From NCBI GenBank assembly GCA_002483135.1, contig DLHI01000020.1, positions 62,001 to 126,000 of the forward strand: a stretch of DNA of 64,000 bases. Direction: 5' to 3'. The notes beneath the pieces are model-generated. The model saw nothing but the letters and a program-made list of their open reading frames with translations, made no database searches and was not told where the DNA came from. This document shows, piece after piece, positions 9,265-17,989 of this stretch. Both the position numbers and the translations under genes were made by a program. The stretch's first letter is position 1. Each line of letters opens with the position of its first letter. Origin of the DNA: Hyphomonadaceae bacterium UBA7672 (GTDB lineage Bacteria; Pseudomonadota; Alphaproteobacteria; Caulobacterales; Hyphomonadaceae).

Positions 9265-9945
9265 TCAACCAGCGACCAGCCTGAACACAACACTGCCACC
9301 TTTGATTGCGCCGCCCTGAGAGAGAAAAAAGCTCTTCACGTCGTCATCATAGTGGGCGTCGCCTGGAAAATGCTTGTTGAGCACGAGCCATATGAGTCCC
9401 TCTGGCTTCAAATGATTTCGTCTGAGGTCATCGAGCAGGAAGCGCCAATCCCCGCTCGCCCAAGGCATCATGTCGCCTCGCCTTGAAAAAGCGATAGCGA
9501 ATGCGGTTACGGCGTCGAAGCGGAGACCAAAATCCGGAAGCAATTTACCGCCCTCGATCCGGGCAGCGACCACCTCGATGCCGAAGTGCTTCGTGACGCG
9601 GCCATAAACAGGGTCATCGGGCAAATCGAGCGCGACGCAATGGTGGCCGAAATGGCGGCAGACAAGCGGAAAAAACCCCGCGCCAGTAGCCAAGTCTAGG
9701 ATGTCCAGCCCCGTGCATTCGTTCAACCCAAGCGCTAGGGCCCTGCGGACGCAATCGCGGACATGCCGCGGGTAGTCAATCACATACTTGACGGGGGCAT
9801 GAGGCCTTACGTCGAGCATGTCTCTGTACTGCGCCGCGAGACGATCACAAATTGAGAAGTCATTCGCGTTGAGTATGACTTCAGCGACGTCTGAGACCAA
9901 GGCAGCGTCCAATTTTCGATACAAAATATGCGGCTGCGTTAGCAT
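9265..9945 (-). CDS. Class I SAM-dependent methyltransferase-like protein
   Basis: About 226 residues with a Rossmann-type SAM-binding motif, LDILDLATGAGFF (motif I), followed by CVALDLPDD with the acidic residue expected at the end of strand 2. A later LIWLVLNKH strand also fits the fold. The substrate is unknown. The ATG at 9945 is used; a TTG at 9954 in frame is an alternative, and neither has a strong ribosome site. The base composition looks more AT-rich than its neighbours. It is flanked by the two copies of the lpdA upstream repeat, both of which suggest a late insertion into the sucB-lpdA region. Confidence 0.7.
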   Translation of the reverse strand: MLTQPHILYRKLDAALVSDVAEVILNANDFSICDRLAAQYRDMLDVRPHAPVKYVIDYPRHVRDCVRRALALGLNECTGLDILDLATGAGFFPLVCRHFGHHCVALDLPDDPVYGRVTKHFGIEVVAARIEGGKLLPDFGLRFDAVTAFAIAFSRRGDMMPWASGDWRFLLDDLRRNHLKPEGLIWLVLNKHFPGDAHYDDDVKSFFLSQGGAIKGGSVVFRLVAG

Positions 9946-10030
9946 GACGTCCAATCGTGTAGGTTGCAGTTACTCCGGATGCAGGGTCAGATTGGCCTGT
10001 AAGCCACGTCACATGCTTGGACATCAGAGA

Positions 10031-10094
10031 TGTCTTATGTCCGTTCGCTTGTGGCGGGAGCTATGCGCGCATCGCCGGAGCGGTCAACAAAGGG
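10031..10094. repeat. Copy 2 of the lpdA upstream segment, before the methyltransferase
   Basis: This is a diverged copy of 9121-9184, placed 86 bases upstream of the methyltransferase ATG in the same orientation as the lpdA copy. If the repeat contains the lpdA promoter, this copy may drive the methyltransferase. Apart from this, the 220 bases at 9955-10174 hold nothing recognised. Confidence 0.75.
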
Positions 10095-10174
10095 CTGAAC
10101 AGAGCGAATATGGGTATTGCGAACGCCTGTATCCATGGGCCCGATCAGGGGTGATATCGGGGCGGGTAGGGGCG

Positions 10175-10624
10175 CTAGAATACGCGGCGGTTGGAGGCGT
10201 CCGAAGTGCGGTCGTCCCCGGCCGGGGTGCGTCCGACACGCGACATGCTTCCAGTCATCGCCGCCAGCATCAGCATGACCACGCCAACGGCCAGCTGGTT
10301 GTCCCAGAAGTGATCCAGCTCGAGCGTCTGGTCAATGTTGAGGGCAAAGCCGGCGACGCTAACGCCACCCGCGATCGCGATCATTGCGCCGCCCGGTCCG
10401 CCGAAGAAGACGGTAAGGCCGCCCAGCAGACCAAGCGCGCTGCCGATCATCGGGAAAGTGAAGGCTGGCTCGTCCAGCAGGCCCTGCGCCTTGGCGCTCA
10501 GGAGGTGGTCAACGCCGCCCAGCCATTCGTTGGCCGTGCGATAGAGCAGCCAGCCAGACGTCGCGATCAGCAAGAGGGCGAAGAGTCGCCGCATCGTTCC
10601 CACGGGCAAAGCGCCCGCCTCCAT
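10175..10624 (-). CDS. Small integral membrane protein, unknown function
   Basis: 149 residues with three likely membrane helices (about 12-27, 58-90 including the glycine-rich LGLLGGLTVFFGGPGGAMIAIAGG, and 110-128) and a short hydrophilic C-terminus. I recognise no family. The ATG at 10624 gives MEAGALPVG before the first helix; an internal ATG at 10594 (MRRLFALLL) is equally plausible and gives a shorter N-terminus. It lies downstream of sucB and another membrane-protein gene on the same strand and may be co-transcribed with them. Confidence 0.6.
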   Translation of the reverse strand: MEAGALPVGTMRRLFALLLIATSGWLLYRTANEWLGGVDHLLSAKAQGLLDEPAFTFPMIGSALGLLGGLTVFFGGPGGAMIAIAGGVSVAGFALNIDQTLELDHFWDNQLAVGVVMLMLAAMTGSMSRVGRTPAGDDRTSDASNRRVF

Positions 10625-10736
10625 CTACACGCGCGGATGCTAGGCCCGGGATGCTTTCCACTGGCCTGCACCAATCGAACGAATTTGACGCGAGGTCGTA
10701 AATGCTGGCGGCGCGCGGGTTAAGGTTGCGGGCGCT

Positions 10737-11300
10737 TTACTGCAAAAGCCCGCGAAATGCCGCCGCCCAGACCAGCGTGGCGACGACCAGCGAGAACCAT
10801 GCGGCGTTGACCGTCTGGGCCGTGGGCCGCGCGTGGGCGGCGGCTTCGGCCGTGGGAGCGCGGCGGGCCGTGTGTTCGCGCCAGATGAAATAGACGCCTT
10901 GGCCAAGCACCAGCAGCGCCGTGAGCCACGCCGCGAACGGATGCAGGAGGATCATGGCGATGGCCGTCGCAGCCAGCACGACGGCCTGGCCCGCAATCCA
11001 GCCGCGTCGGGCGGCGTCATCGCGGTCGATCCAGGCGTCGGCCGCCGTTTCTTCCGCCGACTTTTCGCGCGGGCGCACGGGCGCGTCGATGTCGCCATAC
11101 GTGTCGGCGTCTTCATTGACGGGCGGATCATCAGCCCGCATGTCGCGCGCCATCTCCGCAATGCGCGAGGTCATGCGGTCGAGCGCCATCTCCATGCGTA
11201 TCTGGCGGAACAGCATGAGCGCGCCGAGCAGCCAGAGGACGCCGGCGATGCGGATAATCCAGGGCAGGAGTGCGTCGGAGAGCGCCTCGTAGGGCGTCAC
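10737..11300 (-). CDS. Membrane protein of unknown function downstream of sucB
   Basis: 187 residues. An N-terminal helix (about 13-32, IIRIAGVLWLLGALMLF) is followed by a charged cytoplasmic stretch rich in Asp, Arg and Glu (about 35-98). Two or three further helices end in VVATLVWAAAFRGLLQ. The start is GTG at 11300, just 12 bases after the sucB stop, so translation is probably tied to sucB. It belongs to no family I recognise. Confidence 0.65.
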   Translation of the reverse strand: MTPYEALSDALLPWIIRIAGVLWLLGALMLFRQIRMEMALDRMTSRIAEMARDMRADDPPVNEDADTYGDIDAPVRPREKSAEETAADAWIDRDDAARRGWIAGQAVVLAATAIAMILLHPFAAWLTALLVLGQGVYFIWREHTARRAPTAEAAAHARPTAQTVNAAWFSLVVATLVWAAAFRGLLQ

Positions 11301-11312
11301 GACGCGCGGCCG

Positions 11313-12533
11313 TTAGAGGTCGAGCAGCAGGCGCTCGGGATCTTCCAGGGCTTCCTTGACGCGGACGAGGAAGGTGACTGCCTCCTTGCCGTCGACGATG
11401 CGGTGATCGTAGCTCAGCGCGAGGTACATCATCGGCCGGGCGATGATCTTGCCATCGACCACAACCGGACGCTCCTCGATGCGGTGCATGCCGAGCACGC
11501 CCGATTGCGGCGGGTTGAGGATCGGCGTCGACATCAGCGAGCCATAGACGCCGCCGTTCGAGATCGTGAACGTCCCGCCCTGCAGGTCTTCCATCGACAG
11601 CTTGCCGTCACGGGCGAGCGCGCCGAGGCGGCCGATCTCGGCCTCGATCTCGGCCAGCGTCATCGCATCGGCGTCACGCACGACGGGAACCACGAGGCCC
11701 TTGTCGGTACCGACGGCGACCGAGACGTTATAGAAATTCTTGTAGATGATGTCCGTGCCATCGATCTCGGCGTTGACCGACGGGATCTCTTTCAGAGCGG
11801 CGACAACGGCGCGCACGAAGAAGCCCATGAAGCCGAGCTTCACGCCGTGTTTCTTCTCGAAGGCGTCCTTGTGGCGTTTGCGAAGCTCCATCACTTCCGA
11901 CATGTCGACGTCGTTGAACGTCGTGAGCATGGCGGCGGTGTTCTGGGCTTCCTTCAGGCGGCGCGCGATGGTCTGGCGCAGGCGCGTCATCTTCACGCGT
12001 TCTTCGCGAGGGCCGAGCGCGCGCGGCGTGTGCGGGACGTCGGCGACGGGTGCGCGGGCGGCGGCGGGGGCCGGCGTTGCGGCGACATAGGCGAGCGCGT
12101 CGCCCTTGGTGGCGCGGCCGCCCTTGCCCGAACCGGGAATGTCGGCCGGGTTGACGCCGTTCTCGGCGGCGATGCGACCAACGGACGGGGCGACCTTGTC
12201 GGTGGCCTTGGCCGCGGGGGCGGCCGGGGCAGCGGAGGCCGAAGGCTTGGCGGGGGCGGCGGCCGGTTTGGCGGGGGCGGCCGGGGCTGCCGAGGCGGTC
12301 CCGCCTTCCGTCATCTTCGCGATGATCTTGCCGATCTGGACGGTCTCACCGGCCTGGACCAGCTGTTCGGTGATGACGCCGGCGGCGGGGGCGGGAACCT
12401 CGATGGCGACCTTGTCGGTCTCGATTTCTGCGATCGGATCGTCCTGCTTCACGACCTGGCCCGGTTTCACGAGCCAGTTGGCGAGCGTGCCCTCGGTCAC
12501 GCTCTCGCCCATGGCAGGCACCTTGATGTCCAT
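11313..12533 (-). CDS. sucB: Dihydrolipoyllysine succinyltransferase (E2) of 2-oxoglutarate dehydrogenase
   Basis: This is the core of the 2-oxoglutarate dehydrogenase complex; it moves the succinyl group from SucA to CoA. The 406 residues are ordered as lipoyl domain (Lys41 in EIETDKVAIEVPAP), an Ala/Pro linker, a peripheral subunit-binding domain (about 112-150, ending GKGGRATKGDALAYV) and a catalytic acyltransferase domain with His377 in SYDHRIVDG. The start is preceded by GGAGAC. The gene faces sucA rather than following it, with about 4.7 kb of other genes between the two stop codons. Confidence 0.97.
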   Translation of the reverse strand: MDIKVPAMGESVTEGTLANWLVKPGQVVKQDDPIAEIETDKVAIEVPAPAAGVITEQLVQAGETVQIGKIIAKMTEGGTASAAPAAPAKPAAAPAKPSASAAPAAPAAKATDKVAPSVGRIAAENGVNPADIPGSGKGGRATKGDALAYVAATPAPAAARAPVADVPHTPRALGPREERVKMTRLRQTIARRLKEAQNTAAMLTTFNDVDMSEVMELRKRHKDAFEKKHGVKLGFMGFFVRAVVAALKEIPSVNAEIDGTDIIYKNFYNVSVAVGTDKGLVVPVVRDADAMTLAEIEAEIGRLGALARDGKLSMEDLQGGTFTISNGGVYGSLMSTPILNPPQSGVLGMHRIEERPVVVDGKIIARPMMYLALSYDHRIVDGKEAVTFLVRVKEALEDPERLLLDL

Positions 12534-12856
12534 GACGTCTCCAGATCGGTCTTTTCGCCGCCCTTCGCTTAATGGGCGAGCAGGCTGTGGGGGGAGGGTT
12601 TAACCCCGTTGCGGGCGCTTGGGGAGGGTAAAATGTCGGGTTTCGGCAGGTAGTTTGACGCGGTCTGGCACAGGTGGGTTAACACCCTTGCGAGCGCAAG
12701 GCGTTGGCCGATTCGCGGTCAGTTTTCCATGCCGGGCGCCTGGCCACGACCGGCCGCTTGCGCGGCGCGGGCAACGGGCCTAATCACCCCGCCGATGAAC
12801 GCGAACACCCAGCAGCTTCGACTTAAGCGGAAGGCCAAGATCTGGTCTTCGCCGGG

Positions 12857-12947
12857 CTCTCGCGTCTGACACGAGAGGCCGGCGGCGGAAGCGCCGGCGA
12901 CGCTCGTCCCTTCGGTGTTCCTCCGCAAACAGCTTTCAGGGCGAGCG
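12857..12947 (+). promoter_or_regulatory. Candidate structured leader of the DMT transporter gene
   Basis: Three hairpins follow one another just before the transporter. P1 is CTCTCG/CGAGAG (12857-12862, 12872-12877). P2 is GCCGGCG/CGCCGGC (12878-12884, 12892-12898). P3 is CGCTCG-T-CCCT with AGGGCGAGCG (12901-12911, 12938-12947) and abuts the GGAGAG ribosome site. I cannot match it to a known riboswitch. The rest of the 424-base gap 12534-12956 holds only a small hairpin at 12686-12701. Confidence 0.35.
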
Positions 12948-12957
12948 GAGAGACCAG

Positions 12958-13905
12958 ATGAGACCCGCCGCCTTGCCGACCGAACCGGAAGCCCGGAACC
13001 GCGCCATCGGCGTGATCCTTGCCGTGCTGGGGGCGTCCCTGTTCTCGCTCAAGGGCGTGGTGATCAAGCTCGCCTTCGCCGAGGGAATCGGCGTCTCGCA
13101 ACTTCTGACGCTGCGCATGGGATTTGCGCTGCCAGTCTATCTGGCGATCGGGATCATCGCCTTCGTCCGCACCAGGCAGAAGCCTGCGCTGCGCTACTTC
13201 CTGATGGCGGGCGGGCTAGGGTTGATGAGCTACTACTTCTCGTCCTGGCTCAATTTCGAGGGGCTGAGATATGTTTCGGCGCAACTTGAGCGGCTGATCC
13301 TCTACATCTACCCGACCATTGTGGCGCTGCTGGCGTGGATGTTCCTGAAGGAGAAGATCACGACGCGGCACGTGTTCGCTCTGATGCTGGCGTATCTGGG
13401 CGTCGCGATCCTGTTCGGGGCAGAGATCGGCCATCAGGGCCCCAATGCGTGGCTGGGCGGCGGGCTGATCTTCGCTGGCGCGTTCATCTACGCGATCTAT
13501 GTCACGGCCTCGAAGCCGATCATCACGAAGATGGGCGCAACGCTGTTCACCGCGTTCGGCATGTCGGTCGCCTCCATCGCGTTCCTGACGCAGAGCGGGA
13601 TCGAAATGGCGCTGCAGGCCCCGCCGCCGGTGACGGCCAACGGCTACTGGCTCGCGCTGACGCTGGCGATTTTCTGCGCCGTGATCCCGAGCTTCATGAT
13701 CGCCGCCGCCATCGGGCGGATCGGGCCGGGACCGACGAGCGCAGTGGGCGGGGTTGGCCCTGTCGTGGCGGCGTGGGCGGCGGTGATGGTGCTGCACGAA
13801 CCGTTCGGCTGGCCGCATCTTGTCGCGATGGTGCTGACGATTGTCGGCGTCTGGCTGCTGGCCAAGCCGAGGATTACGCGGAGCGCGGGGACGCGGACGT
13901 GGTAA
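12958..13905 (+). CDS. DMT-superfamily (EamA) transporter
   Basis: 315 residues with ten predicted membrane helices in two EamA-type halves. The first half starts at AIGVILAVLGASLFSLKGVV, the second at GGGLIFAGAFIYAIYVTASK. Glu/Pro-rich helix ends such as LHEPFGWPHLVAM are typical of the family. These inner-membrane carriers export or import small metabolites; the substrate cannot be inferred here. The ATG follows GGAGAG by 5 bases. It ends one base before the stop of the convergent amidase gene. Confidence 0.88.
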   Translation: MRPAALPTEPEARNRAIGVILAVLGASLFSLKGVVIKLAFAEGIGVSQLLTLRMGFALPVYLAIGIIAFVRTRQKPALRYFLMAGGLGLMSYYFSSWLNFEGLRYVSAQLERLILYIYPTIVALLAWMFLKEKITTRHVFALMLAYLGVAILFGAEIGHQGPNAWLGGGLIFAGAFIYAIYVTASKPIITKMGATLFTAFGMSVASIAFLTQSGIEMALQAPPPVTANGYWLALTLAIFCAVIPSFMIAAAIGRIGPGPTSAVGGVGPVVAAWAAVMVLHEPFGWPHLVAMVLTIVGVWLLAKPRITRSAGTRTW

Positions 13906-13906
13906 G

Positions 13907-15289
13907 CTAACCTGCGATCTTCGGCGCAACGACTTCGCGGCCGGCCATGCCTGCGAATGCCAGGCAGGTGTGATCCTCGAGGAAGGGCCCAATGGCCTGA
14001 CACGCCAGCGGGAGGCCGTGCGCGTTCACCCCAAGAGGAATCGCTGTCGAGGGCAGGTTGGCGACGGTGGCGATGCCGGCCCAGCCAAGTTGCGAGCCGA
14101 AATTGCCTGGCTCGCCGTTGATCATTAGCGGCCGCTTGCGCCAGTCGGGCTCGCTCGTGTGCGGGAAGGCAGGCGTGCCGAAGGCGGGGGCGAGCACGAT
14201 GTCGAAATGGCGGAAGAAGTCGGCCCACTGGCGGCGGATGCGCAGCTGCATGTCGAGATGGCCGAGCCAGTCGTGCGAGGAGATGGGCTGGCGTGCGTTG
14301 GGGTCTGTCTGTCCGCGCGTGATGATGGTGTGAAGCATGGCCTGGTAGGTGCGCCATGTGACGTTGATATCGGGCAGCAGGCTGGATCTGCGTGACACGG
14401 TTGCGCCCTCGCGCGCGAGATCGTCGGCCAGCCTGTCGATGGCGGTGAGGATTTCCTGGTCGGCCTGCGCGACGGGGTGATGGTCGAGGATGAAGACGCG
14501 GAAGCTGCGCAGGCTGCCATGGCGTGCGCGCGGCAGGATGAGCTTGTTGTGGAAGTCTTCCGGGTCGGGGGCGGCGACCACATCGAGCAGCATGGCGAGG
14601 TCTGCGGGCGAACGCGCCAGCGGGCCCACGACTGCAAGCAGGGGCGCGGCAGGCTCAAGGCCGCCGGGGCTGTGACCAAGATGGGAGATGATGCGGTAGC
14701 TGGTCTTGTGGCCATAGACGCCGCAAAATGCGGCGGGGACGCGGACGCTGCCGCCGATGTCCGATCCGAGCTCGAGCGCGGAAAAGCCCATCGCTATGGC
14801 GGCGGCCGATCCGCCCGATGATCCGCCAGCCGAATGCGTCAGCGCATGCGGATTGTTGGTGCGGCCGTAGATGGGATTGTCCGACTGCCAGTCGGCGAGG
14901 GCGGGCGGGACGTTGGTCTTGCCGAGCACGACGGCGCCGGCAGACTTGATGCGCTGGACCGCGAAGGCGTCTTCACGCGCACGATGATCGCGATGGATCT
15001 CGAAGCCCCATGTGGTGGGGTGGCCGCGCAGATCGAAGCTTTCCTTCACGGTCATTGGTATGCCAGCGAGTGGTCCGGCGCGGTCCTTGGCGATCGCGTC
15101 GTCGGCCATGCGGGCTTCGGTGCGTGCGCGTTCGAAATCGCGGACGACGACAGCGTTGATATGGGGGTCGAGCGCTTCGATGCGGGCGATGGACGCCTCG
15201 CAAAGTTCGACGGCGGAGAATGCCTTCCGCTTCAGGCCAGCGGCAAGCTGGTTCGCCGTCATCCGATGAAGGTCGGCGTCGAGTGTCAT
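13907..15289 (-). CDS. Amidase, amidase-signature family
   Basis: A Ser-cisSer-Lys hydrolase of 460 residues. Lys82 lies in TVKES, the Gly/Ser-rich signature SAGGSSGGSAAAIAMG (153-168) holds the cis-Ser, and the nucleophile is Ser181 in GSDIGGSVRVPA. The GSDIGGS block resembles eukaryotic FAAH-type members more than GatA. Length is normal for stand-alone amidases, and no GatB/GatC genes are near, so a tRNA-Gln role is unlikely. No signal peptide is seen, so it is probably cytoplasmic. Substrate unknown. The region upstream (15290-15480, 191 bases) shows no gene. Confidence 0.9.
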   Translation of the reverse strand: MTLDADLHRMTANQLAAGLKRKAFSAVELCEASIARIEALDPHINAVVVRDFERARTEARMADDAIAKDRAGPLAGIPMTVKESFDLRGHPTTWGFEIHRDHRAREDAFAVQRIKSAGAVVLGKTNVPPALADWQSDNPIYGRTNNPHALTHSAGGSSGGSAAAIAMGFSALELGSDIGGSVRVPAAFCGVYGHKTSYRIISHLGHSPGGLEPAAPLLAVVGPLARSPADLAMLLDVVAAPDPEDFHNKLILPRARHGSLRSFRVFILDHHPVAQADQEILTAIDRLADDLAREGATVSRRSSLLPDINVTWRTYQAMLHTIITRGQTDPNARQPISSHDWLGHLDMQLRIRRQWADFFRHFDIVLAPAFGTPAFPHTSEPDWRKRPLMINGEPGNFGSQLGWAGIATVANLPSTAIPLGVNAHGLPLACQAIGPFLEDHTCLAFAGMAGREVVAPKIAG

Positions 15290-15480
15290 AGGGCAATCCT
15301 ACGCTTCAGCCAGTTTTCCGCCAGCCCTGTCGCGATGTGGGCGTGGTGCGAAACGCGGAAGCGTGACGGGCGCGGATAGTTGACGGATGGGCGTCGAGCG
15401 TGGAAATCTATCATCGATAGGTGCAGGACACATGCGCCATCGCGGGGATGGAAAATGTGACGATGCAGACGCACCTGTCG

Positions 15481-16245
15481 TCATTGCCCAGCCGTGGCGA
15501 GCGCCATGAGTTCGGAGACCGTGATGAAGCGGTAGCCGGCCGCGCGCAGGCCATCGATCATTGCGGGCAGGGCCTGTCGGGTTGTTTCGCGGCTCGCATA
15601 CATCACGTGCAGGTTCACGATCGAGCCGGGTCGCGCCTTCTCAATGACGTGGGCAGCGATCTTCGCGGGGTCGGAGGCGATTTCTGGCCAGCTTTCGGGT
15701 TCGATGTCCCAGGTGATGGTCGCTCGGTCGTGCTTCGCAAGATGAAGCGGCAGGCCGATCAGCTTCTTGCTGTAGGGCGGGCGCACATGGATGTCGCCGG
15801 TGTAGCCCGTGTTGCGGATGGCGACATCGGTGCGGGTGATTTCATCTGCGGCGAAGTCTTCCGACGCAAGCGTCATGTCGGCGTGGGTGTAGGTGTGATT
15901 GCCGATCTCGTGCCCCGCCGCGATGATGGCGCGCGACTCTTCGGGATGTGCATCGACGTCGGAGCCAATGAGGAAGAAGGTTGCGGTGACGCCTTTCTCA
16001 CGCAGCAGGTCAAGCACGAGCTGCGTGTAGGCGGGTGTGGGGCCATCGTCGAAGGTGAGGGCGATGACCTTCTCGGTCGTCTCGATGCGCGGGATGATCT
16101 TTCCGAACAGCTGGAAATCGCGCGAGCGGCTGAGCTGCCAGACGCCATAGAGCGCGGCGCTGATCGTGATGATCGCAGCAAGCGTCACCAGCAGGATGAG
16201 TCGCCATTTCGAGAGCAGGGTGCGCATGAGCGGCGGAATGTCCAT
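15481..16245 (-). CDS. Membrane-anchored polysaccharide deacetylase, NodB fold
   Basis: 254 residues with one N-terminal anchor (about 13-35) and an extracytoplasmic NodB-homology domain. The catalytic Asp motif TFDDGP is at 64-69, metal His117 and His121 lie in NHTYTH, and RPPYS stands for the usual RPPYG. It should remove acetyl groups from an envelope or extracellular glycan. The open frame extends upstream to 16494, but that part overlaps the divergent esterase gene. Starts at 16263, 16245 or 16227 are all possible; none has a clear ribosome site. Confidence 0.85.
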   Translation of the reverse strand: MDIPPLMRTLLSKWRLILLVTLAAIITISAALYGVWQLSRSRDFQLFGKIIPRIETTEKVIALTFDDGPTPAYTQLVLDLLREKGVTATFFLIGSDVDAHPEESRAIIAAGHEIGNHTYTHADMTLASEDFAADEITRTDVAIRNTGYTGDIHVRPPYSKKLIGLPLHLAKHDRATITWDIEPESWPEIASDPAKIAAHVIEKARPGSIVNLHVMYASRETTRQALPAMIDGLRAAGYRFITVSELMALATAGQ

Positions 16246-16309
16246 GACCGTTCGTTGATACATACATGGCCGCAAATTCAATAACCAGAAACTATCAGGG
16301 AGAGGCGGA

Positions 16310-17404
16310 ATGATCGCGAGAAGATGGCTGAAAAAGGCGGCCTGCGCGGCGTTGCTTGCGGCGGTGGCCGCTCCGGCATGGGCGCAGCAGGCGGCGCCGA
16401 GCATGTTGCTGGGCACGAACTGCGACGCCCCGCCGATCTGGCATTGCCCCGACACGGGTTGCGAAGGCGCAGTGACGACACAACCCGGCAACACGGTGGA
16501 GATGAAGTCGCGGCGGACTTACTTCCTCGATTGCCCCGCGGGATACAAGCCGGGCGACAAGGTGACCCTGGTGCTATCGCTGCACGGCGCTGGGTCCTAT
16601 GCCAACTGGCAACGCAACTACGCGCCGTTCTTCGACGTGAAGGACAAGTACAAGCTGGTGATCATGACGCCGGGTTCGCCGACGCGGACATGGAGCGCTG
16701 CGGACGACGTGTACCTGCAGAACATCGTTGACTCGGTTGTCGGCGCGGTCGGCAAGCAGAATGTCGAGCGGTTCATTCTGGCAGGACACAGCCAAGGCGG
16801 CATGACGTCGAACCGCATCATCTGCAGCGATTACTTCAAGGACAAGGTCGACGTGCGCATCTCGCTGTCGGGCGGGCGCGTCGGGCCTGCGGAATGGGCG
16901 GGTCGCGGTTTCGCCAATGGCGGTGCTCCGGTCTGGCAGCAGGTTCCCGGGCAGCCGCAGACGCCGCCTGCGCCGCGCCTGCCGGCAGCCGCAACGTCTG
17001 GCCCGCCGGGAGGCGCGTGCGACTACTCGTTCATCTTCACCAACGGCGAATACGAGATGATTCCCGGCGAGGCGTCCCCGCTGGCCGACAAGTTCGGCTG
17101 CGGGCCGCGCCGCAAGGAAGAGGACGTGACCGATCCCAAGGCAGGCTATGTCTGGGATGCGACGCGGCAGGATCCGGGAACCGATGGCTGGGGCCGCTAC
17201 CCGCGTTCAGGCCGCGCGGTGGTCTATACCTATCCTGGCTGCAAGGATGGGCGCGTCGTGGCCGATGTGATCCGCTTGCAGAAGGGGCACACGGAAGGCC
17301 TTGAGCCGAATGTGACAGACAAGCTGATTGGGCTCGCGGTTTCAGCGAAGGGCGGCAAGATCGCGAACGGATCGTGGACGCCGCCCGCCCCGCCGGCAAA
17401 CTGA
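16310..17404 (+). CDS. Secreted alpha/beta hydrolase, LpqC/PHB-depolymerase-like esterase
   Basis: 364 residues with a signal peptide ending around APAWA-QQ (residue 26). The alpha/beta-hydrolase core has the oxyanion strand VLSLHGAGSYANW (88-100) and nucleophile Ser161 in GHSQGG. A Pro/Ala-rich insertion (about 215-235) precedes a cap-like region. Paired cysteines (38, 46, 51, 75) suggest disulphides in the periplasm or outside the cell. It resembles the poly(3-hydroxybutyrate) depolymerase/feruloyl esterase group, but the substrate is not certain. It diverges from the deacetylase gene. Confidence 0.82.
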   Translation: MIARRWLKKAACAALLAAVAAPAWAQQAAPSMLLGTNCDAPPIWHCPDTGCEGAVTTQPGNTVEMKSRRTYFLDCPAGYKPGDKVTLVLSLHGAGSYANWQRNYAPFFDVKDKYKLVIMTPGSPTRTWSAADDVYLQNIVDSVVGAVGKQNVERFILAGHSQGGMTSNRIICSDYFKDKVDVRISLSGGRVGPAEWAGRGFANGGAPVWQQVPGQPQTPPAPRLPAAATSGPPGGACDYSFIFTNGEYEMIPGEASPLADKFGCGPRRKEEDVTDPKAGYVWDATRQDPGTDGWGRYPRSGRAVVYTYPGCKDGRVVADVIRLQKGHTEGLEPNVTDKLIGLAVSAKGGKIANGSWTPPAPPAN

Positions 17405-17497
17405 CCAGCGCCGGCGCCGGTGGAATTGCTTCATCGGCGCCGGAAGCTGTTTCGCGATGGCGCGCGGTGTTCTAGACATGGGGAAGGAGACATTCCC

Positions 17498-17908
17498 ATG
17501 CGCTTTTTACACCTCGCCCCCGCCATCGCCGCCGCGACCGCCGCTCTTGCTCTGGCCGCGTGCACGCCTGCCGACGCCGCTCTGGAGGGCGACTTGGTGA
17601 TCAATGGCCTCGATCCGGCCACTTGGACGGTTGTGGTCACACGCGCCGAAAACAAGACGGCCATATCGATCGTGGGCGAGCCGTCGTTCGAAGGGCCCGC
17701 GCCGGTGAAGGCAGCGGTCAAGACGCCAGAAGGCAAGGACGAATTCACGCTGACCTCGGCGACGCCGAAGGGCGATTTCGTGATCCGCCTGCGCCAGGAA
17801 GCTTGCCTCGACGGGATCGACAACAATGTGAAGTACGAGTGGGCGGCCAGCGTCGACTGGCAGGGTGAGCTGTTCACCGGTTGTGCGCGCGCGCCGGTCA
17901 AGAAGTGA
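17498..17908 (+). CDS. Small lipoprotein of unknown function
   Basis: 136 residues with a lipoprotein signal peptide; the lipobox LALAAC places the modified Cys near residue 20. The mature part is short and beta-rich with two later cysteines (ACLDGIDNNVKY and FTGCARAP). It resembles small periplasmic proteins of the COG3650 type, but I cannot confirm this. The start at 17498 is fixed by AAGGAGA seven bases upstream; the frame is open for 26 codons before it. It may be co-transcribed with the next small lipoprotein gene. Confidence 0.75.
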   Translation: MRFLHLAPAIAAATAALALAACTPADAALEGDLVINGLDPATWTVVVTRAENKTAISIVGEPSFEGPAPVKAAVKTPEGKDEFTLTSATPKGDFVIRLRQEACLDGIDNNVKYEWAASVDWQGELFTGCARAPVKK

Positions 17909-17989
17909 ACCTGCCAGCCGTCGGTTGACGCGGGCGGCGGGCGACCGCAGGGTCGCCACGTTGATTGCAGCAATAGCGGGGTTAGCACG

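Noticed and set aside
7049..9319. 756-codon open frame on the plus strand
   Set aside because: It lies antisense to the lpdA and hydrolase genes, has His/Arg/Gly-biased composition of a high-GC shadow frame and no recognisable domain.
10833..12572. 579-codon open frame on the plus strand
   Set aside because: Antisense to sucB and the membrane-protein gene; low-complexity Gly/Arg/His product typical of shadow frames.
12679..12701. CtrA box or terminator near GTTAACACCCTTGCG
   Set aside because: There is no second TTAA at the right spacing, and the small hairpin at 12686-12701 has no T-tract.
12857..12898. Guanidine-II (mini-ykkC) riboswitch before the DMT transporter
   Set aside because: The two hairpins lack the ACGR loops that define that motif.
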